Notes: generated by a model not told the origin, from the letters alone. DNA of 64,000 bases from Bin87 sp965116785 (GCA_965116785.1 OZ220731.1:1240001-1304000), one strand, 5' to 3'. Shown: positions 7,954 through 15,913, counted from the first letter of the stretch. Made by a program: numbers and translations.

Positions 7954-8952
7954 CTACGATTGCGTCAACTCCCGCACCGTTTCGGTGAGCGCCGGGATGA
8001 CCTTCTCCCAGTCGCCGACCACGCCATACCGCGCTTCCTTGAAGATGTTAGCGTCGGCGTCTTTGTTGATGGCCACGATGGCCTTGGAGCCGCTGCACCC
8101 GGCCATGTGCTGGCTGGCGCCGGAGATCGCCACGGTGATGTACAAGTCGGGAGTGATGGTTTTGCCGGTCAGGCCCACCTGGTAGTTGGCGGGGACCCAG
8201 CCAGAGTCCACGGCGGCGCGCGACGCCCCCACGGCTCCGCCAAGCAGACCGGCCAGCTCCTCCAACTGGGAGAACGGTTCAGGCCCACCGAGCCCGCGAC
8301 CGCCGGACACCACGATGCGCGCGTCCTCCAGCTTGATGCCCTCGGCCTCTTCCTTGACGACATCTACCACTCGGGTCTTGGCCGCCGAGGCATCGATATC
8401 CACCGGGAAAGCCACCACCTGCCCGCTGCGTCCGGCGTCCAGATCCAGAGGTTCGTAGGTCTTGGGCCGTATGGCGGCGATCTGCGGCGTGTGGGTACAA
8501 CTGACCACGGCGATGGCACTGCCGCCGTACACCGGGCGGTTGGCCAGGAGGCGGCCCGTGCTAGCGTCGGCAGACACTTCAAGGCAGTCCTGGGCAAGCC
8601 CGACGCCAAGGCGGAATGCCAAGCGCGGCGCCAACTCGCGACCTTCGTTATTTCGAGCGACGAGGATGATGCCCGGGTTGGCCTCTGCGGCGACGGTCTG
8701 CATCGCGGACAGGTACAGATCGGGATGATAGTCGGCGAGCGCCGGGTTGGTTACGGCATAGGCTTTGTCCGCGCCGTGGGCAATGGCCTGCTGGGGCGCG
8801 TCGGCGACGTCCGCGCCGATGACCGCGATTGCCAGTTCCTGGTTAAGTGTGTCGGCAAGGGAACGGCCAGCAGCGAGCAACTCCTGAGCGGTCGATGCCA
8901 GTTGCCCGTCTGGGGCGTCTCCGAAGACGAGGATGCCTGTTGCATCTGCCAT
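7954..8952 (-). CDS. etfA: Electron transfer flavoprotein, alpha subunit
   Basis: A 332-residue ETF alpha subunit that binds FAD and passes electrons from acyl-CoA-type dehydrogenases to the quinone pool. The C-terminal FAD domain is clear: VVSGGRGLGGPEPF, then AVGASRAAVDSGWVP, QVGLTGKTITPDLYI, AISGASQHMAG and AINKDADANIFKEARYG. I chose ATG 8952 because GGAG lies 8 nt upstream; an earlier in-frame TTG at 8997 would add a poorly conserved extension. It lies 69 nt after etfB, and the pair forms an operon. The acyl-CoA or organic-acid chemistry implied by the CoA transferases near the right edge would be consistent with ETF demand. Confidence 0.95.
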   Translation of the reverse strand: MADATGILVFGDAPDGQLASTAQELLAAGRSLADTLNQELAIAVIGADVADAPQQAIAHGADKAYAVTNPALADYHPDLYLSAMQTVAAEANPGIILVARNNEGRELAPRLAFRLGVGLAQDCLEVSADASTGRLLANRPVYGGSAIAVVSCTHTPQIAAIRPKTYEPLDLDAGRSGQVVAFPVDIDASAAKTRVVDVVKEEAEGIKLEDARIVVSGGRGLGGPEPFSQLEELAGLLGGAVGASRAAVDSGWVPANYQVGLTGKTITPDLYITVAISGASQHMAGCSGSKAIVAINKDADANIFKEARYGVVGDWEKVIPALTETVRELTQS

Positions 8953-9021
8953 TTCTGTAACTCCGTTGGTGGGACCCCACAGGGATGCGGGTTTCAATCC
9001 CGCTGTTGAATTTGCCGTAGA

Positions 9022-9822
9022 TCAGATAAGGCGATCCTCGCGGAGACGCAGAGCCAGCCTGCGGGCTGAATCCATATCGTCGTCCCCCTCGATGATCTCG
9101 CAGTCCTGATCCCGCTCCGGCACGAACAGATCGTGCAGGGTCAGGCGCGGCTCCAACTGAGCGTCGGCGATCTCGAGATCGCCAGTGGTCCATACCGTGG
9201 GCCGCTTGCGCGTGGCCGCCATGATGCCCCGCAGAGTGGGATACCGGGGCTGACCCAGCTCGTTACTGACGGTCACCAGCGCCGGCAGATCAGCTTCGAC
9301 CACTTCGAAACCATCGGGTGCGAGGCGCTCGACCACCACCTTGCTGTCCTGAACGTCCACCTTCTTTCCCAGGGTGATGCAGGCCATCCCGAGGGTCTCG
9401 GCGACGCCCAACGGAACCTGGGCGTTGTCCCAGTCGGACGCCTGGCGGCCGCAGATGATCAGGTCAAAGCCGCCCAGTTTTTGGATGGCGGCGGTGAGCA
9501 GTTGCACCGTGAAGAAGGAATCCACCGAGTTGGCGAAAGCGTCATCCTGCAGGAGCACCAGCTCGTCGGCGCCCATGGACAGCGGCTTCTTCATCACGTC
9601 CAGCGCAAACGTGGTCCCCGAGGAAATGACCGTGATGCTCGCTCCCTGCTCGTCCTTGATCTGCAGGGCCGCCTCCACGGCGTTTTCGTCGAAGCCGTTC
9701 ACCACGGGCGGGATGTTTGCCGGCGGGACCACCTGCCGGGCGTCGGGGTCGATGCGGAAGGCGGCGGCGGGCATTTCCGGGTCGACGACCTGCTTGGCCA
9801 GCACGCAAATATTAACGGGCAT
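9022..9822 (-). CDS. etfB: Electron transfer flavoprotein, beta subunit
   Basis: A 266-residue ETF beta subunit, the AMP-binding partner of EtfA. It starts MPVNICVLAKQVVDPE, typical of the family, followed by NGFDENAVEAALQIKD, DLIICGRQASDWDNAQV, the PLGVAETLG segment and DLPALVTVSNELGQPRYP. The start at 9822 matches the conserved N-terminus; a TTG at 9846 is possible but would add eight unlike residues. It is the first gene of etfBA and lies behind a promoter whose spacer holds a large inverted repeat. Confidence 0.95.
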   Translation of the reverse strand: MPVNICVLAKQVVDPEMPAAAFRIDPDARQVVPPANIPPVVNGFDENAVEAALQIKDEQGASITVISSGTTFALDVMKKPLSMGADELVLLQDDAFANSVDSFFTVQLLTAAIQKLGGFDLIICGRQASDWDNAQVPLGVAETLGMACITLGKKVDVQDSKVVVERLAPDGFEVVEADLPALVTVSNELGQPRYPTLRGIMAATRKRPTVWTTGDLEIADAQLEPRLTLHDLFVPERDQDCEIIEGDDDMDSARRLALRLREDRLI

Positions 9823-9852
9823 CAGGAACGCATTCTCCTGTCGCAATACGAA

Positions 9853-9885
9853 AATGGGCTATGTGAAAGTTATCACTAGCCCATT
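9853..9885. promoter_or_regulatory. Large operator-like inverted repeat in the etfBA promoter
   Basis: AATGGGCTA (9853-9861) and TAGCCCATT (9877-9885) are perfect inverted copies 15 nt apart. Inside them GTGA and TCAC pair as a second inverted repeat, leaving a 6-nt centre and one unpaired base. It ends 31 nt before etfB's ATG and begins just after a TTGACA, so a bound regulator would block the promoter. Confidence 0.6.
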
Positions 9886-9895
9886 CCAGTGTCAA
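9867..9895 (-). promoter_or_regulatory. Probable etfBA promoter
   Basis: On the minus strand a perfect TTGACA (9895-9890) is followed after 17 nt by TAACTT, a weak -10. The -35 is convincing and the -10 poor, which fits a regulated promoter. Confidence 0.5.
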
Positions 9896-10020
9896 ACATC
9901 CGCCGAATTCGTCGCCATTCCAACGCTTTCGGCGCGAAAGACCAGTCTGACGTATCACGTGGGGCAACCGCTCAGGTAGTCCATCACGCCAGCCCGACAA
10001 CACTGACCACCGTGGGAATG

Positions 10021-11028
10021 TCAGATTTCGCGGAACTCTGGCTCCGGTTCCTCAATGTAAAAGTTGTTAGCCCAGAGGTCGTCGATGATTGCTTGATCCC
10101 CCTCGGTGATGGGCGGCGTCTCCACTGCCTCCGAATACTCCTTCAGTTCTTCCAGTGTCGTGAGGTTCGGCAACACGCTGGTGATGGTCGGCTGGTGGAG
10201 AACGAACTGGATCGCGGCCTGGCTCATGGTACGCCCCACCTCTTCGCCGGCCAGGAACTTGACCTGATCCACCTTGACCAACGCCTCACTGAGCCACTGG
10301 TGCCGGCGATACGAGCGGTGGTCGTTCTCGTCAAATTCCGGCGGCTCGTCGTAACGGCCGGTCAACGCCTCGGAGGCGTGGGGCACACGGGACAGCAGGC
10401 CGACCTGTTCTTTGTCGGCAATGGGGAAAAAGTCCTTGGCCGGGTCCTGTTCGAGGATGCTGTAGATGATCTGGCAACTGCTGACGTGGCGCTCCTCCAT
10501 GCTGGCCTGGCCTTCTTCGAACCAGCCGATGTCGGGTCCCAGGGCAGAGCCGTAATACCGGATCTTGCCCTCGTGCTTCAGTTCCTCGAGGACCTCAAAA
10601 ACCTCGTCGTTCTCGATGGCCTCGATACGCGGGTTGTGCAACTGGTACAGGTCGATATAGTCGGTCTTCAGGCGGCGCAGCGACTGTTCGCAGGCGAAGC
10701 GGATGAACTCCGGCTCGAACTTCTGCGGACGCTCCTGGTGGCCGACCCGCGGCGTGGTCTGGTCGTAGATGTCGTAGCCGAACTTGGTGGCGATGATCAT
10801 CTCATGCCGTCGGTGGCTCATGAACTTGGCGAGAACATCCTCGCCGTAGCCGTCGCCGTAGGTGTCAGCGGTGTCGAAGAAGTTGATGCCCAGCTCCAGC
10901 GCCTCTTCAAGCAACTGGCGGCGCGTTTCCTCGGGGATCCGTCCCCACCAGTTGGTGGCCACGGTCCAAACGCCGAAACCCACTTCGGAGAGCATCAGGT
11001 CGGTGCGGGGAAGTTGGCGGTATTTCAT
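10021..11028 (-). CDS. Aldo/keto reductase
   Basis: A 335-residue NAD(P)H-dependent oxidoreductase of the aldo/keto reductase superfamily (TIM barrel). The catalytic tetrad is visible: Asp in NFFDTADTYG, Tyr in the same motif, Lys in IIATKFG and His in YQLHNPR. The N-terminal RTDLMLSEVGFGVW is typical of the YhdN/Tas-like bacterial branch. Substrate is not deducible. ATG 11028 lies 7 nt after the stop of the transglutaminase-like gene, so the two are cotranscribed. An AAGGA 10 nt upstream overlaps that stop. Confidence 0.93.
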   Translation of the reverse strand: MKYRQLPRTDLMLSEVGFGVWTVATNWWGRIPEETRRQLLEEALELGINFFDTADTYGDGYGEDVLAKFMSHRRHEMIIATKFGYDIYDQTTPRVGHQERPQKFEPEFIRFACEQSLRRLKTDYIDLYQLHNPRIEAIENDEVFEVLEELKHEGKIRYYGSALGPDIGWFEEGQASMEERHVSSCQIIYSILEQDPAKDFFPIADKEQVGLLSRVPHASEALTGRYDEPPEFDENDHRSYRRHQWLSEALVKVDQVKFLAGEEVGRTMSQAAIQFVLHQPTITSVLPNLTTLEELKEYSEAVETPPITEGDQAIIDDLWANNFYIEEPEPEFREI

Positions 11029-11035
11029 GATTGCT

Positions 11036-11644
11036 TCATCCTTGAGTGGCGTCGCTCAGCCAGCGGCTCATGCCTTCGATGAATTCGTCCCTTATTGTAC
11101 TCGACGACCCGCAGAATTCCGCGATCAGTTCCTCTTTGAAGAACTGTGGGTCGTCACCCGACGGGACCACAAACGCGTCCACCGGATCGCAGGCTATCTT
11201 CATGTCTCGGCCTTCGACGAACGTCCTGTTCACGGGCATACCCAATGGCTCGGCGGCGGCGGGCCAAGTGCCGTCGACGTCCATCCATCCCGCGTCGGTT
11301 TTCAGGCGAATGTACGTGTGTACGTCCGGCACAGGCTCTTCAACCACCAGTGCCCTGAGCTCTGGAGGGAAATGACCAGTGTTTTCCTGGGTAAACCGGT
11401 GAGTGCACATCACAATCCGCGCGTCCATGCCGAACTCGCGAAAGATTCCGGCCAACAGGTAGTGCTTCCCGGAGCAAGTGCCTCTCCACCCCTCTATGAT
11501 CGCCTCCGGCGCCCGGGATGTGGCGCGCCGGTAGGGCATGTCGCGAACCAGCGCGAATGCCGAAGCTGCGGTGAGCTTTTCATCCGCATCCATTAGCCCA
11601 CGTGCCCGGGCTGTTTGTTCCAAAGTTTTCGCGATACTGGTCAT
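11036..11644 (-). CDS. Transglutaminase-like superfamily protein
   Basis: A 202-residue cytoplasmic protein with a transglutaminase/protease-like core. The putative triad is Cys in GWRGTCSGKHYLL, His in PDVHTYIRL and Asp in WMDVDGTW. No signal peptide or membrane segment is seen. Members can be peptidases, amidases or non-enzymatic binding proteins. I prefer ATG 11644 (MTSIAKTLEQ) over the upstream TTG at 11677, which adds a short Arg-rich stretch. It heads a two-gene unit with the aldo/keto reductase. Function is unknown beyond the fold. Confidence 0.75.
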   Translation of the reverse strand: MTSIAKTLEQTARARGLMDADEKLTAASAFALVRDMPYRRATSRAPEAIIEGWRGTCSGKHYLLAGIFREFGMDARIVMCTHRFTQENTGHFPPELRALVVEEPVPDVHTYIRLKTDAGWMDVDGTWPAAAEPLGMPVNRTFVEGRDMKIACDPVDAFVVPSGDDPQFFKEELIAEFCGSSSTIRDEFIEGMSRWLSDATQG

Positions 11645-11695
11645 GGGTCCGGAAAACCTGCGCCTTCTCAGCGACAATAGTATATAAGTACCAGA

Positions 11696-12280
11696 TTAGA
11701 CACCCGGATTATCGTGGCGAAATGCTGTGATTGCATTGATAACGTCTTCCGCCGTTTCTCCACGGTCCTGAAGATTGAACGCCCACTCCCTGCCGGGATG
11801 CAAGGTGTCCCACTGTGAGCGCCGTTGATTCCATCTCCCACGTCCCGGGCCGTTGTTTCCGAACCCATCGACGACCACGTTCCAAATCGGTTGGTACTGA
11901 GCTGTGAGCACTTGCTCGGTTAGACCGATCCACACCGGGTCCAGCACCAACCAACGACTTCGAAAATCCTCCAGATTAAGGCTGTATGCTGCTCGAACTG
12001 ACTCTGCGTGGTGCAACAACCTGCGGTATAGGGCGGTCGTGCCAAGCGTCGCTGAACTACGCCCCTGACGCCGGCCCGGTGGATCTGCCTTGCCCACATA
12101 AATGGGTGTGTCCTCTCCGATGTCAACGTAGGTGGGGAACGACCCAACGTAGTGCAACGTGTAAACACCCACGCCCTGAAAGGGACTGTTTGGCGGCAAT
12201 ACATCCGCCGGGTACTCCATCAAAGCTCGAGCGGCATTGCGTCCCAATTCGTCTACGCTGAGGGGGTCGTAGGCTCGCAC
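11696..12280 (-). CDS. Eco29kI-family type II restriction endonuclease (GIY-YIG)
   Basis: A 194-residue nuclease with the GIY-YIG fold as found in Eco29kI (CCGCGG-specific). The key residues all appear: Tyr40 in VYTLHY, Tyr61 and Lys64 in PIYVGK, Arg86/87 and His90/91 in LYRRLLHHAES, Glu122 in IGLTEQ and Asn134 in IWNVVVDGFGNN. The conserved tail WDTLHPGREWA also fits the family. Start is a GTG at 12280, 3 nt after the methyltransferase stop, so nuclease translation depends on the upstream modification gene. Recognition sequence is not known here; equating it with CCGCGG would be a guess. The gene looks intact. Confidence 0.85.
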   Translation of the reverse strand: MRAYDPLSVDELGRNAARALMEYPADVLPPNSPFQGVGVYTLHYVGSFPTYVDIGEDTPIYVGKADPPGRRQGRSSATLGTTALYRRLLHHAESVRAAYSLNLEDFRSRWLVLDPVWIGLTEQVLTAQYQPIWNVVVDGFGNNGPGRGRWNQRRSQWDTLHPGREWAFNLQDRGETAEDVINAITAFRHDNPGV

Positions 12281-12283
12281 GAA

Positions 12284-12958
12284 CTACCGCTCGCATCTGG
12301 AACTGTTGCGGCAGATGATCCAAAAGCAATGCCGTTTGCGGGCGTGGTGAGCGGTCGACCACTTCGTCGACATCATTGGCCCGGTCCTGACCTTAACAAT
12401 TAGATCGCATACAGTAAATCCCGCATCGTCGGCCATGCGCATAAAGTCGCAGTGGCTCCATTTGGAACGGTGGCTGTTGACCATATCCGTAATTTTCGCG
12501 AGGAGCAGACCTTCGGGTTTCAATACGCGTTTCGCCTGAGTCAAAAACGGAGGGTAGAGGTAACTGAGGCTCCAGTCTTGTTCCATACCGCACGCGACGG
12601 TGGCGCCGAAATCCTCATCGAACTTCTTGGTGCTTTTGTCTCGACCTTGCGGACCAACGTGAGGCGGGTCGTATATGACAGTGCCAAACGCAGCATCCGG
12701 CACATCAGCCATCACCCGGTTGTCACCCACGATCATCGGGTTGAATTTGGGGTCGATGTCCATCGAGACAACGTCCCGCGAAGAGCCCTTCCAAAAACGC
12801 CCCCGATTGTATGTCGCGTCCAGGATGGGCTCCGGTGCGATCGATGCATAGAATTGCAGCATATTCTCGATCAAGTCGCCGTCATTTCCTTCCCAAACGC
12901 TGCTGATGGGCTGGTACCCCTCTACCACGACCAGTTCTTTTTGCACCAAATCGGTCAA
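12284..12958 (-). CDS. DNA methyltransferase with DPPH motif (companion modification enzyme)
   Basis: A ~224-residue SAM-dependent methyltransferase. The SAM motif is ILDATYNRGRFW (45-56) followed by VVSMDIDP, and the catalytic motif is DPPH (97-100), of the (D/N/S)PP(Y/F/W/H) amino-methyltransferase type. A C-terminal GLLLAKITDMV and HHARKRHCFWIICRN complete the family pattern. This suggests N6-adenine or N4-cytosine methylation, not C5. The start is uncertain: TTG 12958 or CTG 12997, since coding-like sequence continues upstream without an ATG to a TAA. TATAAA lies just before the CTG, and a leaderless message is possible. It immediately precedes the GIY-YIG endonuclease, which it should protect against. 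Confidence 0.82.
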   Translation of the reverse strand: MTDLVQKELVVVEGYQPISSVWEGNDGDLIENMLQFYASIAPEPILDATYNRGRFWKGSSRDVVSMDIDPKFNPMIVGDNRVMADVPDAAFGTVIYDPPHVGPQGRDKSTKKFDEDFGATVACGMEQDWSLSYLYPPFLTQAKRVLKPEGLLLAKITDMVNSHRSKWSHCDFMRMADDAGFTVCDLIVKVRTGPMMSTKWSTAHHARKRHCFWIICRNSSRCER

Positions 12959-13097
12959 CTCCGCGGGAATGGCCTTGGATCCCTGTTGAACTCGCAGTTT
13001 TCTTTATAGGGATAGCGGCCGGAATTAGCGTCTTAATGGTTTACCGAACGTACCGTCCACCCGTCAACGGAAGGCTGTCAGCCATTTTTCGCGAACG

Positions 13098-13688
13098 TTA
13101 CGCCGGCACCAACCCCAGGCTCCCGCGCACCGCTTCCACCATCTCGTTGAAGCGGGCGTCGTCCAGCACCGGCTTCGCGTCACCGAGGCGCACGGTGGGG
13201 ATGACGTCAACCCACGACTTGCAGCCGCCGTACTCCGGTATGTAGGACACCGTGGTCGCGTGTTCCATCTCGTAGACTCGCATGAGCATGATGGTCAGCG
13301 GCACCATAGGCTTCCAGTGCAGGCGGGACTGGGCGTAGGTGTCGGTCCAGATGTGGTGCGGCGCCAGATCCTCGACCTTGCCCTGCTGATCAATCTCGAT
13401 CAGCTCGTGGACGCGCGCCCAGTGGGTGAAGGTGACCGCATCCTTGTCATCGGGATCGTCCGCCAGCAACTGCCGCAGCGCGGGCTGGTGGCTGTCCTTG
13501 AGCAGGTCTTCCTTCTGATGCAGATACGTAGGGTAGAGCAGGAATTCAGGGTGCACCACCCGGAAGTCCTTGCTCTCCTCGTGGATGCCGCCCTTGCGCA
13601 GCATCATGATCTGGTCACCGTCGGCCAGGGCCTTCACGGTTATCGCCCACTCTTTCAGGGCCAGCTGGCAGGTAGCAGGAGTGGTCAT
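13098..13688 (-). CDS. DUF1802 family protein
   Basis: A 196-residue cytoplasmic protein of unknown function. The N-terminus ALKEWAITVKALADGDQIMM and LRKGGIHEESKDF, then HPEFLLYPTYLHQKEDLL, is the diagnostic DUF1802 pattern. ATG 13688 has GGAGG 8 nt upstream. An in-frame extension further upstream translates the 9-nt repeat element (…SILSI…) and is not real coding sequence. It lies 64 nt after the Tag-like glycosylase gene in the same direction. DUF1802 genes have no established role. Confidence 0.85.
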   Translation of the reverse strand: MTTPATCQLALKEWAITVKALADGDQIMMLRKGGIHEESKDFRVVHPEFLLYPTYLHQKEDLLKDSHQPALRQLLADDPDDKDAVTFTHWARVHELIEIDQQGKVEDLAPHHIWTDTYAQSRLHWKPMVPLTIMLMRVYEMEHATTVSYIPEYGGCKSWVDVIPTVRLGDAKPVLDDARFNEMVEAVRGSLGLVPA

Positions 13689-13705
13689 TGCCTCAACCTC
13701 CGCAG

Positions 13706-13737
13706 GGTTTGCATGGATACTCAGGATTGACGGGATC
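13706..13737. repeat. 9-nt periodic GGAT repeat, copy A
   Basis: GGTT/GGAT cores start at 13706, 13715, 13724 and 13733, exactly 9 nt apart. The unit belongs to the dispersed family also seen at 54890-54994 and 62426-62481. Confidence 0.6.
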
Positions 13738-13752
13738 GTTGCGGACCGCACG

Positions 13753-14226
13753 CTAGTGGCCGCGGCTGCAGAACTCGTCCCAGCTGGGCACTTCCTCGCC
13801 TACAACGTACAGCCAGTAGTACGTGCCGATGTCGCCCATGTACTTGAACTGCTTGCGCACATCCTTGATGGTGGAATCGAGGTCGCCGTGGGAACGCAGG
13901 TAGTTGCGGATGTCGCCGCCGTACCCTTCTTCCAGCTCGATGAGCTTCTGGGCGTTGTGGACGGTGGCGACAATCTTGCGCCGGTTCCGGATGATCGCCG
14001 TGTCGGCGGCCAGCGTATCGATGGCCGATTCGTCCATTGCGGCCACCGTTGCCACGTCGAATCCCTGGAACCCGGCCTGGAACCCGGGCCACTTGGTGTT
14101 GACCACCTTCCACGACATGCCGCTCTGGAAAACGGCCTTGGTCATAATCTCCAGGTAATCATTCAGGCCCCGGGGTTCGATCTGTTCCGGAGCATCAGGA
14201 TACTGCCGTTCCTCTTGGGTGGTCAT
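13753..14226 (-). CDS. Minimal DNA-3-methyladenine glycosylase I (Tag-like)
   Basis: A 157-residue helix-hairpin-helix-type glycosylase related to Tag, which excises alkylated adenine. Family hallmarks are AVFQSGMSWKVVNTKWPGF, FQGFDVATVAAMDE and IIRNRRKIVATVHNA. Compared with E. coli Tag it lacks the N-terminal Cys/His and C-terminal His/Cys zinc ligands and the acidic residue of the NEWG motif, so it represents a shortened branch whose activity is not assured. ATG 14226 has AGGAG 6 nt upstream. It is followed by DUF1802 and preceded by tatD on the same strand. Confidence 0.75.
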   Translation of the reverse strand: MTTQEERQYPDAPEQIEPRGLNDYLEIMTKAVFQSGMSWKVVNTKWPGFQAGFQGFDVATVAAMDESAIDTLAADTAIIRNRRKIVATVHNAQKLIELEEGYGGDIRNYLRSHGDLDSTIKDVRKQFKYMGDIGTYYWLYVVGEEVPSWDEFCSRGH

Positions 14227-14280
14227 AACGTGCTCCTGGATGAAACAGCGTGAGCCGTTGCCGCGCCTGAGTCGTCGCCC

Positions 14281-15096
14281 TCACACCGAGGCTTGAACGG
14301 CGCCAGGGGCGGACGGCGTGTCGATGCGAAGCAGCCGGCTCAGATTGGCCGTGGTCACCTCAGCCACCTCCTCCACCGAGATGCCCTTGACGGTGGCCAG
14401 GCACTGGGCCACGTCGGCCAGGTGGCGCGGCTCCGTCCAGTTGTGACGGTACTTCTTGAAGGGCTGCGGGTACGCGTCGGTTTCCAGCACGATATTTTCC
14501 AGCGGTAAATCGCGCGCTACCTCCCGCAACTCGGGCAGACGGGTCAGCGGTCGCGCGAGCGAAATGAAGAAGCCGCAGTCGATGGCCTCCCGCGCGGTTT
14601 CGGCGTCCCCTTGGAAGTAATGCATCGCACCGCCGACCAGTCCAGCATTCTCCTCGCGCAGCACCTTGAACACCGCCGGATGCGACTCCCGCGAATGGAA
14701 GATGATGGGTAACCCGAGGCTCTTTGCCAGGTGGATGTGCGCCCGAAATACCTGGTCCTGTACCTCGTGGTCGGGCGATGTGGGCAGGTAATCCAGGCCC
14801 ACTTCGGAGATGCACACGACCCGCGGGTTGTCCCGCGCCAGCGATTCCAATCGACCGTAACCGTCGTCGTCCACCGGATCGTCGGCCTGCATTGGGTGGA
14901 TGCCCACTCCGGCGTAGAACATCGGGTGTTCGTCGGCCAGCGCGATGCATCGCTCCGTCGACTCGATGGTGGTGCCAGCCAACAGGATGTAGCCCACGCC
15001 GGCCAGGCTCGCCCGCTCCAGTATTCCGGGGATTTCTTCCGGAACATACTGGTCGAGGTGAGTGTGGGCGTCGCAGTAGATGGGCGTAGTTGGCAT
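14281..15096 (-). CDS. tatD: TatD family metal-dependent hydrolase (DNase)
   Basis: A 271-residue TIM-barrel hydrolase of the TatD family. Members act as Mg-dependent 3'-5' exonucleases or, in some lineages, other hydrolases. Metal ligands are visible: HTHLD at the N-terminus, Glu in SEVGLD, His in IFHSRES, His in AMHYFQG and Asp in LETDAYP. I chose ATG 15096 because conservation starts there (MPTTPIYCDAHTHLD); the upstream extension is not family-like. An extended -10 lies ~45 nt upstream. Confidence 0.92.
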   Translation of the reverse strand: MPTTPIYCDAHTHLDQYVPEEIPGILERASLAGVGYILLAGTTIESTERCIALADEHPMFYAGVGIHPMQADDPVDDDGYGRLESLARDNPRVVCISEVGLDYLPTSPDHEVQDQVFRAHIHLAKSLGLPIIFHSRESHPAVFKVLREENAGLVGGAMHYFQGDAETAREAIDCGFFISLARPLTRLPELREVARDLPLENIVLETDAYPQPFKKYRHNWTEPRHLADVAQCLATVKGISVEEVAEVTTANLSRLLRIDTPSAPGAVQASV

Positions 15097-15140
15097 GGGC
15101 AGTTTTCCGATTACTGGCGGCGGTCCGCAGCGGTGGGCGA

Positions 15141-15149
15141 AGTATAGCA
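15141..15149 (-). promoter_or_regulatory. Extended -10 of tatD
   Basis: The minus strand reads TGCTATACT, an extended -10, about 45 nt before the tatD ATG. No good -35 is visible, as is usual for extended -10 promoters. Confidence 0.45.
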
Positions 15150-15243
15150 TTTGACGGCTCCAACCGCCCGTCCGGGCATACAATTGCAGTGCGCGGACGC
15201 TACAGCCGGTAACACCGTCCAGCCCGGAGCCGGAAGGTATGCC

Positions 15244-15654
15244 ATGGAAAGATTCAACTGGGGCCCTGATGGCCCGCCGGAAAACGCCTATTCCAGGGTC
15301 ACGGCGCCCGAGCGGTTCCCGCCGCTGGTCGACTGGACGTTGGACTTGCTAGCCCGCCTGGAGGCGGGATACGCCGTCGTGCGGGAGGACGATTTCGGGC
15401 TTGACCCAGAGTTGGAACGTATGGCGGTCACGAAGCCGACCGTCAGGTTGGCCCCCAGAAGAGACGGAGCCGCGCCCGTGGTGGTCGCGTTCACCCATTG
15501 CGAACACGCCGGGGTTCACGTCCGTTTTGGGCGCTTCCACGTGGAGCCGTTCCCCGAATGCGGATGTGACGCGTGCGACGAGACCGCGGAGGAAAACTTC
15601 GAACTCCTCCGGGAAACGGTGGAGGCGGCCGTCGCCGGGGAGTTCAAAGAATAA
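15244..15654 (+). CDS. DUF6226-like hypothetical protein
   Basis: A 136-residue soluble protein. The segment AYSRVTAPERFPPLVDWTLD and the Cys-containing ECGCDACDET near residues 110-120 recall DUF6226 proteins described mainly from actinobacteria. No catalytic motif is seen. Three close Cys residues could bind metal or form a disulfide. ATG 15244 follows a GGAAGGT ribosome site; the longer upstream reading is not supported. It is divergent from tatD and convergent with the globin gene. Confidence 0.6.
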   Translation: MERFNWGPDGPPENAYSRVTAPERFPPLVDWTLDLLARLEAGYAVVREDDFGLDPELERMAVTKPTVRLAPRRDGAAPVVVAFTHCEHAGVHVRFGRFHVEPFPECGCDACDETAEENFELLRETVEAAVAGEFKE

Positions 15655-15913
15655 TTCCGAAGGCAACCGGACGGCAGCGGGGGCGTGGGTAACGAATTCT
15701 GGTCGTCCCAGTCGCATCACGGGTACCGCAAAGGCTGGAAGACAGTTAGGCCGGCCGGGGTGTCGCGCGTTTCCGACGGGGACGATTGGGTTGTGGATTG
15801 GGAACCCTGGCCGCGACGGGTGTCATAGCCGCCGTGCCCGTGCCAGCACGTAACCGTCGCGCGCGACATCGACACGGCGGATCAGACGCGTCATGCCCGT
15901 GACCACCAGTAAG
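15655..15913. other. Non-coding gap
   Basis: About 260 nt between the DUF6226-like gene and the globin gene. No frame on either strand has gene-like composition and no RNA gene was recognised; only the hairpin at its right end stands out. Confidence 0.5.

Noticed and set aside
8987..9003. Hairpin GCGGG/CCCGC between etfB and etfA.
   Set aside because: Only 5 bp with no U-tract; too weak for a terminator and within an operon.
9889..11082. A 397-codon plus-strand frame over the aldo/keto reductase.
   Set aside because: The minus strand encodes a complete reductase with its catalytic tetrad; the plus frame has no motif.
11696..12280. Reading the endonuclease as CCGCGG-specific and testing for site depletion.
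   Set aside because: CCGCGG occurs at several places in the window (for example near 3767 and 6175), so no depletion is visible and specificity cannot be claimed.
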